Positions 1-8,918 of a stretch of DNA of 59,005 bases are shown here, piece after piece. The stretch spans positions 1 through 59,005 of the forward strand of contig JAKLKB010000112.1 of NCBI GenBank assembly GCA_023150835.1, in the 5' to 3' direction. Below the pieces are notes generated by a model. It saw only the letters and a program-made list of their open reading frames with translations. It searched no databases and was not told the origin of the DNA. The stretch is from Myxococcota bacterium (GTDB lineage: Bacteria > Myxococcota_C > UBA6777). Every line of letters begins with the position of its first letter. The first letter of the stretch is position 1. Made by a program: the position numbers and the translations under genes.

Positions 1-503
1 GTTTACAGCGCCACGAGAGGGCCCCGAACTGAGGCGGCATTCGAGGGTCTCTACATGCTCTCTATCGTTTACTAACAACTTGGCTTGCGCCACTTCCTCT
101 GTTGTCGTCTGGTCAACCGGACTTGCCGAAACAAGCCCGCTCCATGTCGGGGCGGGTCGTTGACGCTTGTTTGCCTCATGTTTTTCGTGCTGATCTGCCC
201 CGAAGGACGGATACAATAAGCGGTAAGCGAAGTTTTTGTAGATTTGCAAACGAGTGGAGACCGTGGAGGGTCAGGTGGTTTGTGGAGGGCCTTGGTAGAG
301 GGCCATCCATCAAGTTGCGATACGCTCTTAGAGCAAGCAGCCGATGTTGTCAAGCGCGTTTTTTTGTGGTTTGGTCTGGAGTCGGTGGGTCGGGCTTGTG
401 GGTGGGGGCATGGAGGAGAAGGGGGCGTATGCGGGCCTTGTGTGTGGTGTGTGGATGGGGTGTTGTAGAGCGGCAAAGCAAGCGAAGTGCGGAGGAGAGA
501 AAG
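1..503. other. Leader region without a convincing gene
   Basis: Open frames run through this stretch on both strands, but none has a ribosome binding site, a recognisable domain or normal composition. The frame of the downstream lipid kinase stays open from about position 102. However, the first start with a good ribosome binding site is at 504, so the upstream in-frame part is probably untranslated. I see no repeat-family copy and no RNA gene here. Confidence 0.4.
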
Positions 504-1469
504 ATGAGTGCAGAACAGTTGAGAGTGTGCTTTGTGGTGAATCCGCAGAGCGCGTCGGGTCGGACAGGACAGGCGTGGGAACAGGTGTCGGCGGAGTTGC
601 GGGGGAGGGTGGGCGATTTTACGGTGAAGAAGACGGCGAAGGCGGGGGATGGGATGGTTTTGACGCGGGAAGCGTTGGTGGAGGGGCATGATCTGGTGGT
701 CTCGGTGGGAGGGGACGGAACGAACAACGAGGTGGTGAATGGTTTCTTTTCGTCGGAGGGACGGCCTGTTCGAGAGGGGGCGATGTTTTCGTTTTTTGCG
801 AGCGGCTCAGGGAGTGATCTGCAACGGACGTTGCCGACGACGCGGAACGCAAGCGAACTGGCCGAGATGATCTTGCATGGCGGGGTGCGGCATCTGGATG
901 TCGGATCGTTGGAATGGACGGATGCGCGGGGAGAAAAAGGCCAGAGATATTTTCTGAACATTGCATCGTTTGGGATGAGTGGGTTGGTGGCGCGGCTGAC
1001 CAACCGTTCGCGGCTCAAGCGATGGAGTGCGAAGTTGGCCTTTCAATGGGCGTCGATTCGGGGATTTTTTGGATTTCCCAACGTGCCGCTTCGGATATAT
1101 CGAGACGAGCAGCCTGTGTACGAAGTGCGTTCTCGGCTCGGAGCGATCTGCAACGGTCGGTGCTTTGGGAGCGGGATGCGGATGGCTCCACAAGCAGAGA
1201 TGGATGATGGTTTGTTGGATCTGATCTTGTTTGAGGGTTTTACGTTGCCGTATCTGCTGACCAAGTTTGGTACGATCTACAAGGGGACGCATATTGATTT
1301 GAAGGGTGTGACGACGCATAGGGTTCGGCGTTTGCGGGTGGAATCGGATTTTGCTGACGTGTTGATGGAGATCGATGGTGAGGAATTGGGCCGACTTCCG
1401 TTGGTGTGCGAAGTGATGGCGGGGGCATTGCCGTTTCGCCACCTTCTGCAAGGCGTGATCAAGCCGTAG
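504..1469 (+). CDS. Diacylglycerol kinase / lipid kinase family protein (YegS/BmrU-like)
   Basis: 321-residue soluble enzyme of the DAGK catalytic-domain family, which phosphorylates lipid alcohols such as diacylglycerol with ATP. The N-terminal motif VNPQSASGRTG (residues 12-22) and the nucleotide-binding loop VSVGGDGTNNEV (GGDGT at 69-73) are clear. The later ASGSGSDLQRTL matches the family's GTGNDLAR motif with Ser in place of Thr/Asn. The C-terminal half (MDDGLLDLILF) is the second beta-sandwich domain. The start at 504 is chosen because GGAGGAGAGA lies just upstream (491-500); the frame is open further upstream but has no such signal. Length fits YegS/BmrU proteins (about 300 aa). The lipid substrate cannot be told from sequence. 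Confidence 0.9.
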   Translation: MSAEQLRVCFVVNPQSASGRTGQAWEQVSAELRGRVGDFTVKKTAKAGDGMVLTREALVEGHDLVVSVGGDGTNNEVVNGFFSSEGRPVREGAMFSFFASGSGSDLQRTLPTTRNASELAEMILHGGVRHLDVGSLEWTDARGEKGQRYFLNIASFGMSGLVARLTNRSRLKRWSAKLAFQWASIRGFFGFPNVPLRIYRDEQPVYEVRSRLGAICNGRCFGSGMRMAPQAEMDDGLLDLILFEGFTLPYLLTKFGTIYKGTHIDLKGVTTHRVRRLRVESDFADVLMEIDGEELGRLPLVCEVMAGALPFRHLLQGVIKP

Positions 1470-1555
1470 TGTGGGCCAAGATCGGTGCGGGGGAAGATGT
1501 CGGATGTTTGGGGTGGGAAGGTTTTGGGGAAGGTGGGTGAGCGGTGTTGGGGGGG

Positions 1556-1768
1556 CTACTCTTCTTTGTGGTTGTCGCGAGGTTCTTCTTGTGCGGCTTC
1601 TTCTTGTTGGATGACGATCTGTGCGAAGAGTTCTTCGCGAAACACCGCGACAGAAGAAGGGGCGGTGATGCCCAGTCGGACCGTTTTTCCTGAGATGCTT
1701 TTGACAACGACGACGATGTCATCGCCGATACGGATGCTTTCGCCGGGTTTCCGTGTGAGGATGAGCAT
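1556..1768 (-). CDS. csrA: Carbon storage regulator CsrA
   Basis: 70-residue RNA-binding post-transcriptional regulator. It begins [18 protein letters not shown] and continues with VRLGITAP and VAVFREEL, the hallmark CsrA/RsmA segments, including the C-terminal Arg-Glu-Glu stretch that contacts RNA. CsrA dimers bind GGA motifs in mRNA leaders and change translation. The tail after residue 52 ([11 protein letters not shown]) is acidic and somewhat longer than in the 61-residue E. coli protein. The gene stands alone, convergent with the lipid kinase and divergent from the secreted protein at 2123, and not next to flagellar genes as it often is elsewhere. No CsrA-sequestering small RNA was recognised nearby. 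Confidence 0.95.
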   Translation of the reverse strand: MLILTRKPGESIRIGDDIVVVVKSISGKTVRLGITAPSSVAVFREELFAQIVIQQEEAAQEEPRDNHKEE

Positions 1769-2122
1769 AATTTTTCCCGCCTCTTGCGTACGCTCCTGTG
1801 AGGGGAGGACGCTTTTCTGCTGTCTTCGGGGGCTTGCGATGCTTTCTGTTTGTTGGTGAAAGCTCGCCGTGGAGATGTCGGCATAGTTTCTTCGTACACG
1901 AGTTCAGAAGGAAAGGGAAGAAACCAACAAGCGTCCGAGAATTGAAAAGATAGCACAGTCTTCTTGGGATCTCCAAACCGAAAAATACAAAGTCGTTTGT
2001 TTTCGGTATCTCAGGCGGATCGGTGAGGAGGAGGCCAAGCGGGGGTGTGTTGTATGTGGCTTCGATTTCGATGTAAAGGAGGGCGTAAGGGAGAAGTTGT
2101 GTTGAAGATGGGAGAAAGGTTG
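1769..2122. other. Divergent intergenic region between csrA and the 2123 gene
   Basis: About 350 bases between divergently transcribed genes, so promoters for both probably lie here. No clear -35/-10 pair, hairpin or repeat-family copy was picked out by eye. A frame open from 2045 reads into the downstream gene but lacks a ribosome binding site at its start. Confidence 0.3.
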
Positions 2123-2617
2123 ATGCGAAGGTGGTGTTGGTGTGTTGGGGTCTATGTTTCATTGTGTGGGGTTGTTGAAGCCGCGCCGCCTGTTGCGCAA
2201 GAGAGGCAAGCTGCATCAGCGGTTGTTGTGCAGGACGTGATGGGGATGTTTTGGTTTCGCCGTCAAGCGGTGTCTGCGAAGCCATCGGCAGTTCCGAAGG
2301 CGATCCGCTCTCGGTTGATGTTGCCCTTTGTGGATCCTGCGATTCCCAAGGATGGTGGGCGCGATACGAAGCCAGCAACGACACAACCACCGAAGTCAAA
2401 AGGCTCATCGGTCCGAAGTTTTGCGGTGAGTCGTCCTGTGGCGGATCGTCGTGCGGTGGGTCGTGCTGCGGTGGGTCGTGCTGCGGCGGGTCGTGCTGCG
2501 GTGGGTCGTGCTGCGGTGGGTCGTCCTGTGGGGCCTTCAACGCGCCCTTTGCGCAGTCAAGGAGCGCGAGTGAAAGAGTCCTATCCTGCGAGTAAACCAA
2601 AGCCATCTGCGCGGTGA
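2123..2617 (+). CDS. Small secreted protein with Gly-Arg-Ala repeats, unknown function
   Basis: 164 residues. The start at 2123 follows GGAGAAAGG at 2111-2119 and gives a signal peptide (MRRWCWCVGVYVSLCGVVEA, likely cut before APPVAQ). The mature protein has no recognised domain. Residues near 100-140 form a five-residue repeat (VGRAA, with variants VGRAV and AGRAA) encoded by a 15-bp tandem repeat at about 2440-2530. The protein is Arg-rich and probably periplasmic or surface-exposed. Its stop is 12 bases before the start of the spermidine-synthase-like gene, so the two are likely co-transcribed. The frame upstream of 2123 is open but lacks a ribosome binding site. Confidence 0.6.
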   Translation: MRRWCWCVGVYVSLCGVVEAAPPVAQERQAASAVVVQDVMGMFWFRRQAVSAKPSAVPKAIRSRLMLPFVDPAIPKDGGRDTKPATTQPPKSKGSSVRSFAVSRPVADRRAVGRAAVGRAAAGRAAVGRAAVGRPVGPSTRPLRSQGARVKESYPASKPKPSAR

Positions 2618-2629
2618 GGAGACAAGGCG

Positions 2630-4114
2630 TTGCGTCAAGAGAGACAAGGACAAAGTCGGCAAAGTGCGATCTTGGGGGTGTTTTGTGCGTTGTGGTTTCC
2701 TGCATCGGTGGGGAGTTGGTTGCAGCTTTGGTGGCCGGAGTATCGGTTGGTGATGTGGGCTGTGGTGAGCGCGGCTTTGGGGTTGTGGGTGGGAGGGCGA
2801 TGGCTTCGGATGGACGGGAGGAGAGGGGTCTATGGTGGTTTGTGGAGTGTGGTGGCGTGGGTGGCGTTGGGTCCTGTGTTTTTGTGGTTTCCGATGCTGC
2901 GGCCATTTGCGGGGTGGATCTTGTTGTTGGGGGCGTTTGTGGGAGGGGTGAGTTGGGGCGGAGCGTGGGGGATTTTGGCGGATGCGTTGTGGGAGATCTG
3001 GTCGGGGACGTTGGATCTGGGTGAAGTACCGATCTTTTTGGGGACGTTAATTCTTTTGGGTGTGTTGTTGGCGCTGCCGTTCTTTGTACGTCCGTATTTA
3101 GGGCGTTTGGGGCTGCATGTGTTGGTGGGTTTGTCGTGGGGGTGGTTTGTGTTGTGGGGGGTACAAGAGGCGGGAGGTGTGTCTCGTTGGGTGTGGGGAG
3201 GGTGGTCGTTGGGAGGGTTGGGTTTGTGTGTGGGGTGGGTGGTGTGGCTGCCTGCGTCGCTGCCGAATCACGAGGTAGTGTATTCGGCCTTGGTGGGCGG
3301 GGAGCGTGTGACGTTGAACGCCCGAAGAGGCGAAGGGATGCAGGTCTTCGCGTTGGTGTCGGATCGTTCGACGCTGTACCAAAGCATCCAAGCGTATCGC
3401 ACAGCGGAGATGATCGTGCATCCTGCGATGGCAAGGAGCAAAGTAAAGCGGCACAAGATCTTGTTGCTAGGTGGCGAAGATGGGACGATCTTGCGTGAGA
3501 TCGCAAGATATCCTGAGGGGGCGGAGGTGGTGTGGATCCCGTTGTTTTCGATCTGGGCCGATTTTTTTGAGAAGGCACCGCATTTTTCGGAGATCCACGA
3601 GCAAGCGAGGAAGCGTCTACAGATCAAAAAACTTGGTTTGTCGGCATTTTTTCAGCCTTGGGAGTGGTCGGCGCTGTTGGAGAAGCTCAGGGCGCAAGGA
3701 TCGTTCTCGCTGATCTTCGCGGACCTGCCGCCGCCTATAGAAGCGCTACAGATGTTGCACACGGCGCGCACCAAAAAAGCCTTGCTTGGGATGCTTTCTT
3801 TGGAGGGTGTGCTGGTGGAGTCGTCCGCTTCGCCTTACCGCCAACGACCGTTGTTTTGGTGTCTTGCGGCCAAGTGGGCGGAGGCGGGAGCGTATGTGGT
3901 TCCGTTTCATTTGTCGCCGTCGTTGCTTGGGGATCACGGTTTTGTCTGGGTGCTACGGAAGCCGTTTGAAGCTTCGACAGAGCCACTCAAGATCACGGTC
4001 CCTACGCGCTATTTGACGTCTGATCTTCCGTTTCATACGTTTATGCGATTTGCGCGAGATGTGAGTCCCGACGGTCGCGAGATGGTCGGAGCCTGTATCC
4101 TGCCAAGCCTGTGA
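2630..4114 (+). CDS. Membrane protein with C-terminal spermidine-synthase-like domain
   Basis: 494 residues. The N-terminal half (about 15-210) is a run of hydrophobic helices rich in Trp/Gly/Val/Leu, probably seven or eight membrane spans. From about residue 230 a soluble domain resembles polyamine aminopropyltransferases: LLLGGEDGTILREIARYP (about 277-294) matches motif I (GGGDGxxLREV), and SLIFADLPPP matches the later acidic motif. Multi-spanning SpeE-like proteins of this layout are known in Proteobacteria, where the reaction is often unproven. The start is TTG at 2630 with GAGGAG eight bases upstream. It follows the secreted repeat protein by 12 bases. Substrate and activity are not shown by the sequence. 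Confidence 0.75.
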   Translation: MRQERQGQSRQSAILGVFCALWFPASVGSWLQLWWPEYRLVMWAVVSAALGLWVGGRWLRMDGRRGVYGGLWSVVAWVALGPVFLWFPMLRPFAGWILLLGAFVGGVSWGGAWGILADALWEIWSGTLDLGEVPIFLGTLILLGVLLALPFFVRPYLGRLGLHVLVGLSWGWFVLWGVQEAGGVSRWVWGGWSLGGLGLCVGWVVWLPASLPNHEVVYSALVGGERVTLNARRGEGMQVFALVSDRSTLYQSIQAYRTAEMIVHPAMARSKVKRHKILLLGGEDGTILREIARYPEGAEVVWIPLFSIWADFFEKAPHFSEIHEQARKRLQIKKLGLSAFFQPWEWSALLEKLRAQGSFSLIFADLPPPIEALQMLHTARTKKALLGMLSLEGVLVESSASPYRQRPLFWCLAAKWAEAGAYVVPFHLSPSLLGDHGFVWVLRKPFEASTEPLKITVPTRYLTSDLPFHTFMRFARDVSPDGREMVGACILPSL

Positions 4115-4197
4115 GGGAGAGGTGAATTGCCATCGGTGGTTGTGGGGGTGAATTGCCATTGGGGTTTGCGAGGGAGAGGTGACTTGCCATCGTGGGA
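4112..4197. repeat. Short tandem repeat after the spermidine-synthase-like gene
   Basis: A unit of the type GAGGGAGAGGTGAATTGCC occurs three times with small changes (GTGAATTGCCATCGG, GTGAATTGCCATTGG, GTGACTTGCCATCGT). The first copy overlaps the stop codon of the preceding gene. It may be an intergenic expansion; no function is evident. Confidence 0.6.
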
Positions 4198-4309
4198 TGG
4201 GCGGATTATGTTGCGAAGCGATTTTGAGAGAGTTTTTTCATCTTTGCTTTTTCGAGTGTGAGGCGATCTCTGCAAAAAAGCAAAGCACAATCCAAAAGGA
4301 GCGCAACAG

Positions 4310-5047
4310 ATGGTAAGACGTCATCGACGTGTCGAAGTGTACGAACAAGGCGAAGCACCGAGCTATACACGCGGTTTTCGTATGGAGATGCGCGTAAGCG
4401 AAGCGGGCCGCCAGCTTTTGATGAAGACCTATATGTGGATGTTTGCGGCGCTGAGCGTGACGGGTGTCGTCGCAATGTATGTGTTGAGTTCGCGTGATAT
4501 CTGGATGTATCTGCGCATGAATCCCGGTGTGCTGTTCGGCTTGTTGATCGGTGAGTTGATCTTGGTCGGTATCATCGCAGGGATGGTGCATCGGATGAGT
4601 GTTCCTGTGGCTGCGGGTACGTTCTTTTTTTACGCAGCCTTGAACGGGATTACGCTCGCTCCGTTGTTTTTGATGTACACCAGTACCTCGATCGCAAACA
4701 CTTTCTTTATCACGGCGGGGATGTTTGCAGTCACGACGTTGTATGGATACACAACCAAGCGCGATCTCACAGGCATCGGACACTTTGCGATGATGGGCTT
4801 GATCGGGATCATTATCGCGTCCATCGTCAACATCTTCACGGGTAGTTCGATGTTGCATTGGCTGATCTCGGTGATCGGGGTGGTCGTCTTTACGCTGTTG
4901 ACGGCTTACGATACGCAGATGATCGTCCAGATGGGTGAAGAAGGCGACAACAGCAGCCAGACCGCGATCTACGGTGCGCTGGAGCTTTACCTCGATTTCA
5001 TCAACCTGTTTATTCTGTTGTTGCGCCTCTTTGGTAGTCGCGAATAA
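4310..5047 (+). CDS. Bax inhibitor-1 / YccA family membrane protein
   Basis: 245 residues. After a charged N-terminus (about 35 residues) come seven hydrophobic segments, the topology of the BI-1/YccA/YbhL family. Family-type features include the second half with TAYDTQMIVQMGEE, close to the conserved region near the last helices where acidic residues sit in the pore of characterised members, and ALELYLDFINLFILLLRLFG at the end. Bacterial members are inner-membrane proteins. Some conduct Ca2+, and YccA inhibits FtsH. The start ATG at 4310 follows AAAGGAG closely. It looks monocistronic. Confidence 0.9.
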   Translation: MVRRHRRVEVYEQGEAPSYTRGFRMEMRVSEAGRQLLMKTYMWMFAALSVTGVVAMYVLSSRDIWMYLRMNPGVLFGLLIGELILVGIIAGMVHRMSVPVAAGTFFFYAALNGITLAPLFLMYTSTSIANTFFITAGMFAVTTLYGYTTKRDLTGIGHFAMMGLIGIIIASIVNIFTGSSMLHWLISVIGVVVFTLLTAYDTQMIVQMGEEGDNSSQTAIYGALELYLDFINLFILLLRLFGSRE

Positions 5048-5107
5048 TACGATACCCAAGAGATGGGTGCGCGAAGTATGGCGTCGGTGGTGTGCGTGGT
5101 ATGGCGC

Positions 5108-5136
5108 TTGAGCAACGCATCGTGTTTGTGTATTCT
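5108..5136 (+). promoter_or_regulatory. Possible sigma-70-type promoter for the TPR gene
   Basis: TTGAGC (5108-5113) and TATTCT (5131-5136) are separated by 17 bases and lie 53 bases before the start codon at 5189. The match is by eye only and the organism's sigma factor consensus is unknown. Confidence 0.3.
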
Positions 5137-5188
5137 TGCTCGACTTTCTGCAACGAAGACCGTGGCACACTACAGGAGGACGTCACTT

Positions 5189-7399
5189 ATGTTCGCTCTG
5201 CCACCAGAATGCCAATCCTTACCCGCAGAGATCCAAGCTGCGTTGGTCGATTTTTTTTCGCGGCGTTTGCCTGTGATCCGTTGGATGAGCGGTGCGGGAG
5301 ATCGCCGTCGTGCCGCGATCGCGCTCAAGACGTACTTAAAGCGCCTTCAATACTTCGGTGTATACGAGACCGACGAGATCCAATGGGTGGATGATCTCGA
5401 AGCGGCGCGGGTCGCTCATCAAGCCAGCGCACGCAGTGCGTCGCTTGATGAAAGTCGCGACCTTGCGCTGAAAAGCATCCAAAGCTCCGCTGAAGGATGT
5501 GGCCGTTTGGCAGCTTTGCATGCTGTTCGTGCATGGGTTCGACAGTTGGTTTCTCAGCAGCAGCCGTCTTTTTTCTCGCCCCAAGACTGCGCCAACGCTG
5601 CGGATGATGTGTCGTTGATGGTGGCTTGGATGATCGTGGGCGATCAACAGCTTGAACCCAACCCGTTTGATCCGTTGTTGCAGCTTTGGGAAGAGGGATT
5701 TTGGCCGATCGGTCCGCTCGCAGGGAAGTTTGTGATCTTTGCACCCAGTGCTTTGGCGCTTCAAAACAAAGGTGCGCAGATGTATTCGGTCAGCGGTGCG
5801 TACGGTGCAGCGGGACAATTTGCACCGCAACCCTCGGGGACGCAGATCACTCCTTCGGGCGATGGGTGGACGATCTCCATGAGTTGGTCGAGCGATCAAA
5901 TGGAGTCCCCCCAAGCGGCGGCTCCATCCTACGGTGGGGCTGCAAACTACCCCCCCGCAGGTATGTCGCCGTCAGGTATGTATGGGTCTTCTGCTCCATC
6001 GCCCTATCCACCGCCCCATGACGAAGCGATGGTGACTCAGGCACAACGGGGCTTTCAATCGCCCCCACCGAGCGGGGCTTATGCTCAACCGCAAGGATAT
6101 CCACCGCCCTCTCACAGCGGGGGTATGCCGATGCAGCCTGTCTATCCTACGGGGCCTGCGTTTCCTCCGCCCTCCGCGCATGATCCCGATCCCTTTTCCG
6201 AAGCCGAAGTTGCGGCTCCGCCATCGTCAGGTCGTGGGATGATGTTTGGAATCCTCGGACTGTTGGTTGTTTTGGGGGGGGCTGGATGGTTCTTTTTGAT
6301 CTATGAATCCACCGAGCAGATCTATCAAAAAGCCGTCAAAGAGTTGCGAGCGAAGAACTACGCCAAGGCACAGATGCTGCTGGAGCGGATCATCAAAGAA
6401 GACAAAGACTTTACAAAAGCCTACCGATCTTTGGCTGATGCGCTTTTCGGCATGGACAAGCCGCAAGTCGCCATCGACGCTTACAAACAAGCGATCGCTC
6501 GCAACGCAGGGGATGCCCTCGCGCAACGCAACCTCGGCTATCTCTTGAAGCAACAGCAAAACTTTCAAGATGCCGAGTTGGCCTTACAACAAGCAGCACA
6601 AAAGCTCTCCAACGATCCGTTGGTTTGGTTGTATCTCGGTGATGTTCAGGCCGCATTGAAGCGCCATACTGCCGCAGAGCAAAGTTATAAGCGCGCACTG
6701 ACCAACAAGGCCGATCTTGCTGCGGCTTGGAACAACCTTGGAACGGTGTATCTGCGCCAAGCAGAGACTTTGCTGGCGACAGCCGCCGCCCTCAACCCCG
6801 ATATCTTGAAGCCGCCCGCAGACAAAGAAGCCCCCGCTCTTCCACCGCAGATATTGAATCTTGTTCAACAAGCGGAAACAGCTTTCCAAAAGGCCGTTCA
6901 GTCGGGCGTAAAGGCGCTTTATCATCGGAATCTCGGAAATGCTTTGGCGATGCAAGGAAAAGAAGACCTTGCGATCCAAGCCTACCTTTCGGCTCAACAG
7001 AGCGATGCCAACCAAGTCGAATCGACGGTGAGCCTCGCAGCGTTGATGATCCGACAATATCGGTATGCCGAAGCGTTGCCCTACCTTCAACGCGCCATCC
7101 CCACCCTGACACAAAAAGCGCGTGAAGCTACCAAAGATCCAAGCGTCAAACAAGAGCTTGCCGCCGCTTTGTATAACCTTGGTTTGGCGCACGAAGGCGT
7201 CGGAAATCGCGAAGAAGCCGCCAAAGCCTACCAAAGCTACACCCAAGAAGATCCCCAAGATGCCGATGGCTTCTGCCGTTTGGGGCAAGTCCTCAAAGTC
7301 TTACGGCAAAAACCACAAGCCAAACAAGCCTACGAAACTTGCCTGCGTCTCAATCCTTCCGATCAAGATGCCCAACGCACCCTCCGCTCTCTTCGTTGA
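5189..7399 (+). CDS. Membrane-anchored TPR protein with Pro/Gly-rich linker
   Basis: 736 residues in four parts. An N-terminal globular region (about 1-195) has no recognised domain. A linker rich in Pro, Gly, Ser, Gln and Tyr (about 230-345) follows. One membrane span lies at about 351-371 (FGILGLLVVLGGAGWFFLIY). The C-terminal domain (375-736) consists of tetratricopeptide repeats, with repeating A/Y/A/P signatures such as DALAQRNLGYLLKQQQNFQDA and AWNNLGTVYLRQAE. TPRs mediate protein-protein contacts; here they probably face the periplasm, with the linker domain in the cytosol. The start at 5189 has ACAGGAGG upstream. Codon use shifts along the gene: the 3' half is rich in C and A on the coding strand. 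Confidence 0.8.
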   Translation: MFALPPECQSLPAEIQAALVDFFSRRLPVIRWMSGAGDRRRAAIALKTYLKRLQYFGVYETDEIQWVDDLEAARVAHQASARSASLDESRDLALKSIQSSAEGCGRLAALHAVRAWVRQLVSQQQPSFFSPQDCANAADDVSLMVAWMIVGDQQLEPNPFDPLLQLWEEGFWPIGPLAGKFVIFAPSALALQNKGAQMYSVSGAYGAAGQFAPQPSGTQITPSGDGWTISMSWSSDQMESPQAAAPSYGGAANYPPAGMSPSGMYGSSAPSPYPPPHDEAMVTQAQRGFQSPPPSGAYAQPQGYPPPSHSGGMPMQPVYPTGPAFPPPSAHDPDPFSEAEVAAPPSSGRGMMFGILGLLVVLGGAGWFFLIYESTEQIYQKAVKELRAKNYAKAQMLLERIIKEDKDFTKAYRSLADALFGMDKPQVAIDAYKQAIARNAGDALAQRNLGYLLKQQQNFQDAELALQQAAQKLSNDPLVWLYLGDVQAALKRHTAAEQSYKRALTNKADLAAAWNNLGTVYLRQAETLLATAAALNPDILKPPADKEAPALPPQILNLVQQAETAFQKAVQSGVKALYHRNLGNALAMQGKEDLAIQAYLSAQQSDANQVESTVSLAALMIRQYRYAEALPYLQRAIPTLTQKAREATKDPSVKQELAAALYNLGLAHEGVGNREEAAKAYQSYTQEDPQDADGFCRLGQVLKVLRQKPQAKQAYETCLRLNPSDQDAQRTLRSLR

Positions 7400-7542
7400 T
7401 CGAAAAACCCGCCCCCTACGCGAACGCTTAGGAGGGTACATCTCGTTTCACCCTCACCCCGTCGCTACGCGACTCCCCTGCGACGTTCGCAAAACCTCGC
7501 TTCAAGGTGAGTTCCGCCCCTTTCCGTTTTTTGTGCCTACGT

Positions 7543-7654
7543 AATACGATCTCTGAGAGATGTGTGATCGAAGGGTAGTGCGTAGGCGCCCTATTGTTGG
7601 GCAGCCACGGGGGGCTGCCCCTACGTTTTATGATCACGCGATGGGCGGATTTCG
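7543..7654. repeat. Dispersed repeat family A, copy 1
   Basis: About 110 bases with the core TTGGGCAGCCACGGGGGGC followed by TGCCCCTACG, which can fold into a GC-rich hairpin. Its ends read TACGATCTCTGAGAGATG and ATGGGCGGATTTCG. A further partial end (ATGATCACACGGTGGGCGG) follows at about 7689-7713. It lies between two convergent genes and probably acts as, or was inserted in, a 3' untranslated region. The rest of 7400-7729 holds no gene. Confidence 0.75.
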
Positions 7655-7729
7655 TTTAAGCTCTGTGGAGCATTGTGCGTGGATTTATGATCACACGGTG
7701 GGCGGATTTCGCAGGACTCGGTATGTGGA

Positions 7730-8824
7730 TCAATCGGGTGCGGGGCCACGGGGGCAATCTTCGCCGGGCTTGATGATGGCGAATTCGACGCGTCGGTTGG
7801 TGGCGCGTCCGCGTTTGGTGCGGTTGGTGTCGATGGGATGGACGGGGCCGTAGCCGAGGGGTGTGAGTTGTCCTGCGTCGACTTGTTCTCGGACGAGGAA
7901 GTTGCGGACGGAGCGGGCGCGTCGTTTGGAGAGGTCGATGTTGTAGGCGCGTGGGCCACGGCTGTCTGTGTGACCTTCGATACAAACACGGATGCCTTTG
8001 TTGCTGCGGATGGCGTCGGCGACTTCGCGTAGCATGGCGAAGGAGCGTTTTTGGATCTTGTCGCGTGCGGTGGCGAAGAAGACTTTTTGGCGCAGTTCGA
8101 TCTTTTTGTCTTTGATGACGATCAGCTTGTATTTTTTCTTGACGATCTTGATGGCGGGGCAGCCGTTGGGTTCGACGCCCGGGACGGTGGGGCATTTGTC
8201 GCGGAAGTCGGGGATGCCGTCGCCATCGCTGTCGATGGCGGCGTCAGGGCAACCATCGTCGTCTTGGAAGCCGTTTTTGTCTTCAGGTTCAAAGGGGCAT
8301 TTGTCGCGGAAGTCGGGGATACCGTCGCCATCGGTATCGCGTTCGCCATCAGGACAACCGTCGCTGTCTTCGTAGCCTTGGTAATCTTCGGGTTGGGTGG
8401 GACAGAGATCGCGACAATCGGGGATACCGTCGCTGTCGGTATCTTTGGCGCAGGGATCGATCTTGGGGACAGGTCGAGGGCGGGGGCGAGGGCGGGGTTT
8501 GGGTTTGCCGATACATTTCCACATCTCGCCGCGTTTTCGGAAGACTTCGACTTCTTCGCGGGCCAGTTTTGCCCAAACCACAGCGCGTTTCATGTGCCAT
8601 TCGGCGAGGATATGTTGGCCTTGACGGAGTTCGGTTTCTGTGAATTCGGTCTCTGCACGGGCTTTGGCATAAGAATAAGGCGCACACAAACGTGCGCCGT
8701 CTTTGTCCATCGCGTTGACTTGGGTTTGTAGCCAGTCAAGGCGGGTGCGGACTTCGGGGCCGGTGGCGCAGCTCGGCAACAACAAGAGGCACCATGCGCT
8801 CAACAAAACAAGATAACGTCTCAA
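7730..8824 (-). CDS. OmpA-family lipoprotein with thrombospondin type 3 repeats
   Basis: 364 residues. A TTG start at 8824, with GGAGG six bases upstream, gives a lipoprotein signal (MRRYLVLLSAWCLLLLPSC). Residues after the lipobox Cys to about 100 are helical and resemble the DUF4398 region of the neighbouring gene. A Pro/Arg stretch (KPRPRPRPRP) follows, then three calcium-binding TSP3-type repeats (DTDGDGIPDFRDKCP). The C-terminal OmpA domain (about 230-350) has EGHTDSRG, NIDLSKRRARSV and GYGPVHPIDTN...NRRVEF, the peptidoglycan (diaminopimelate) binding motifs. The role is outer-membrane to peptidoglycan tethering. It forms a small operon with the 8919 lipoprotein. Confidence 0.92.
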   Translation of the reverse strand: MRRYLVLLSAWCLLLLPSCATGPEVRTRLDWLQTQVNAMDKDGARLCAPYSYAKARAETEFTETELRQGQHILAEWHMKRAVVWAKLAREEVEVFRKRGEMWKCIGKPKPRPRPRPRPVPKIDPCAKDTDSDGIPDCRDLCPTQPEDYQGYEDSDGCPDGERDTDGDGIPDFRDKCPFEPEDKNGFQDDDGCPDAAIDSDGDGIPDFRDKCPTVPGVEPNGCPAIKIVKKKYKLIVIKDKKIELRQKVFFATARDKIQKRSFAMLREVADAIRSNKGIRVCIEGHTDSRGPRAYNIDLSKRRARSVRNFLVREQVDAGQLTPLGYGPVHPIDTNRTKRGRATNRRVEFAIIKPGEDCPRGPAPD

Positions 8825-8918
8825 CGTAGACCTCCGCGTTGGATTCGTATGAACCGACAGATTCGAGCGTACCGCAGGTTTTGTAGGAAGGGAAACCCGC
8901 AGCAAAGGGATGGCGGTA

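Noticed and set aside
1719-3578. 619-codon minus-strand open frame antisense to the 2123 and 2630 genes
   Set aside because: Its translation is low-complexity Pro/Thr/Ser, an artefact of G/T-rich coding on the other strand. It overlaps csrA and has no domain or ribosome binding site.
4238-5170. 310-codon minus-strand open frame over the Bax-inhibitor-1 gene
   Set aside because: Antisense shadow with His/Arg/Gln-rich translation; the plus strand encodes a clear membrane family.
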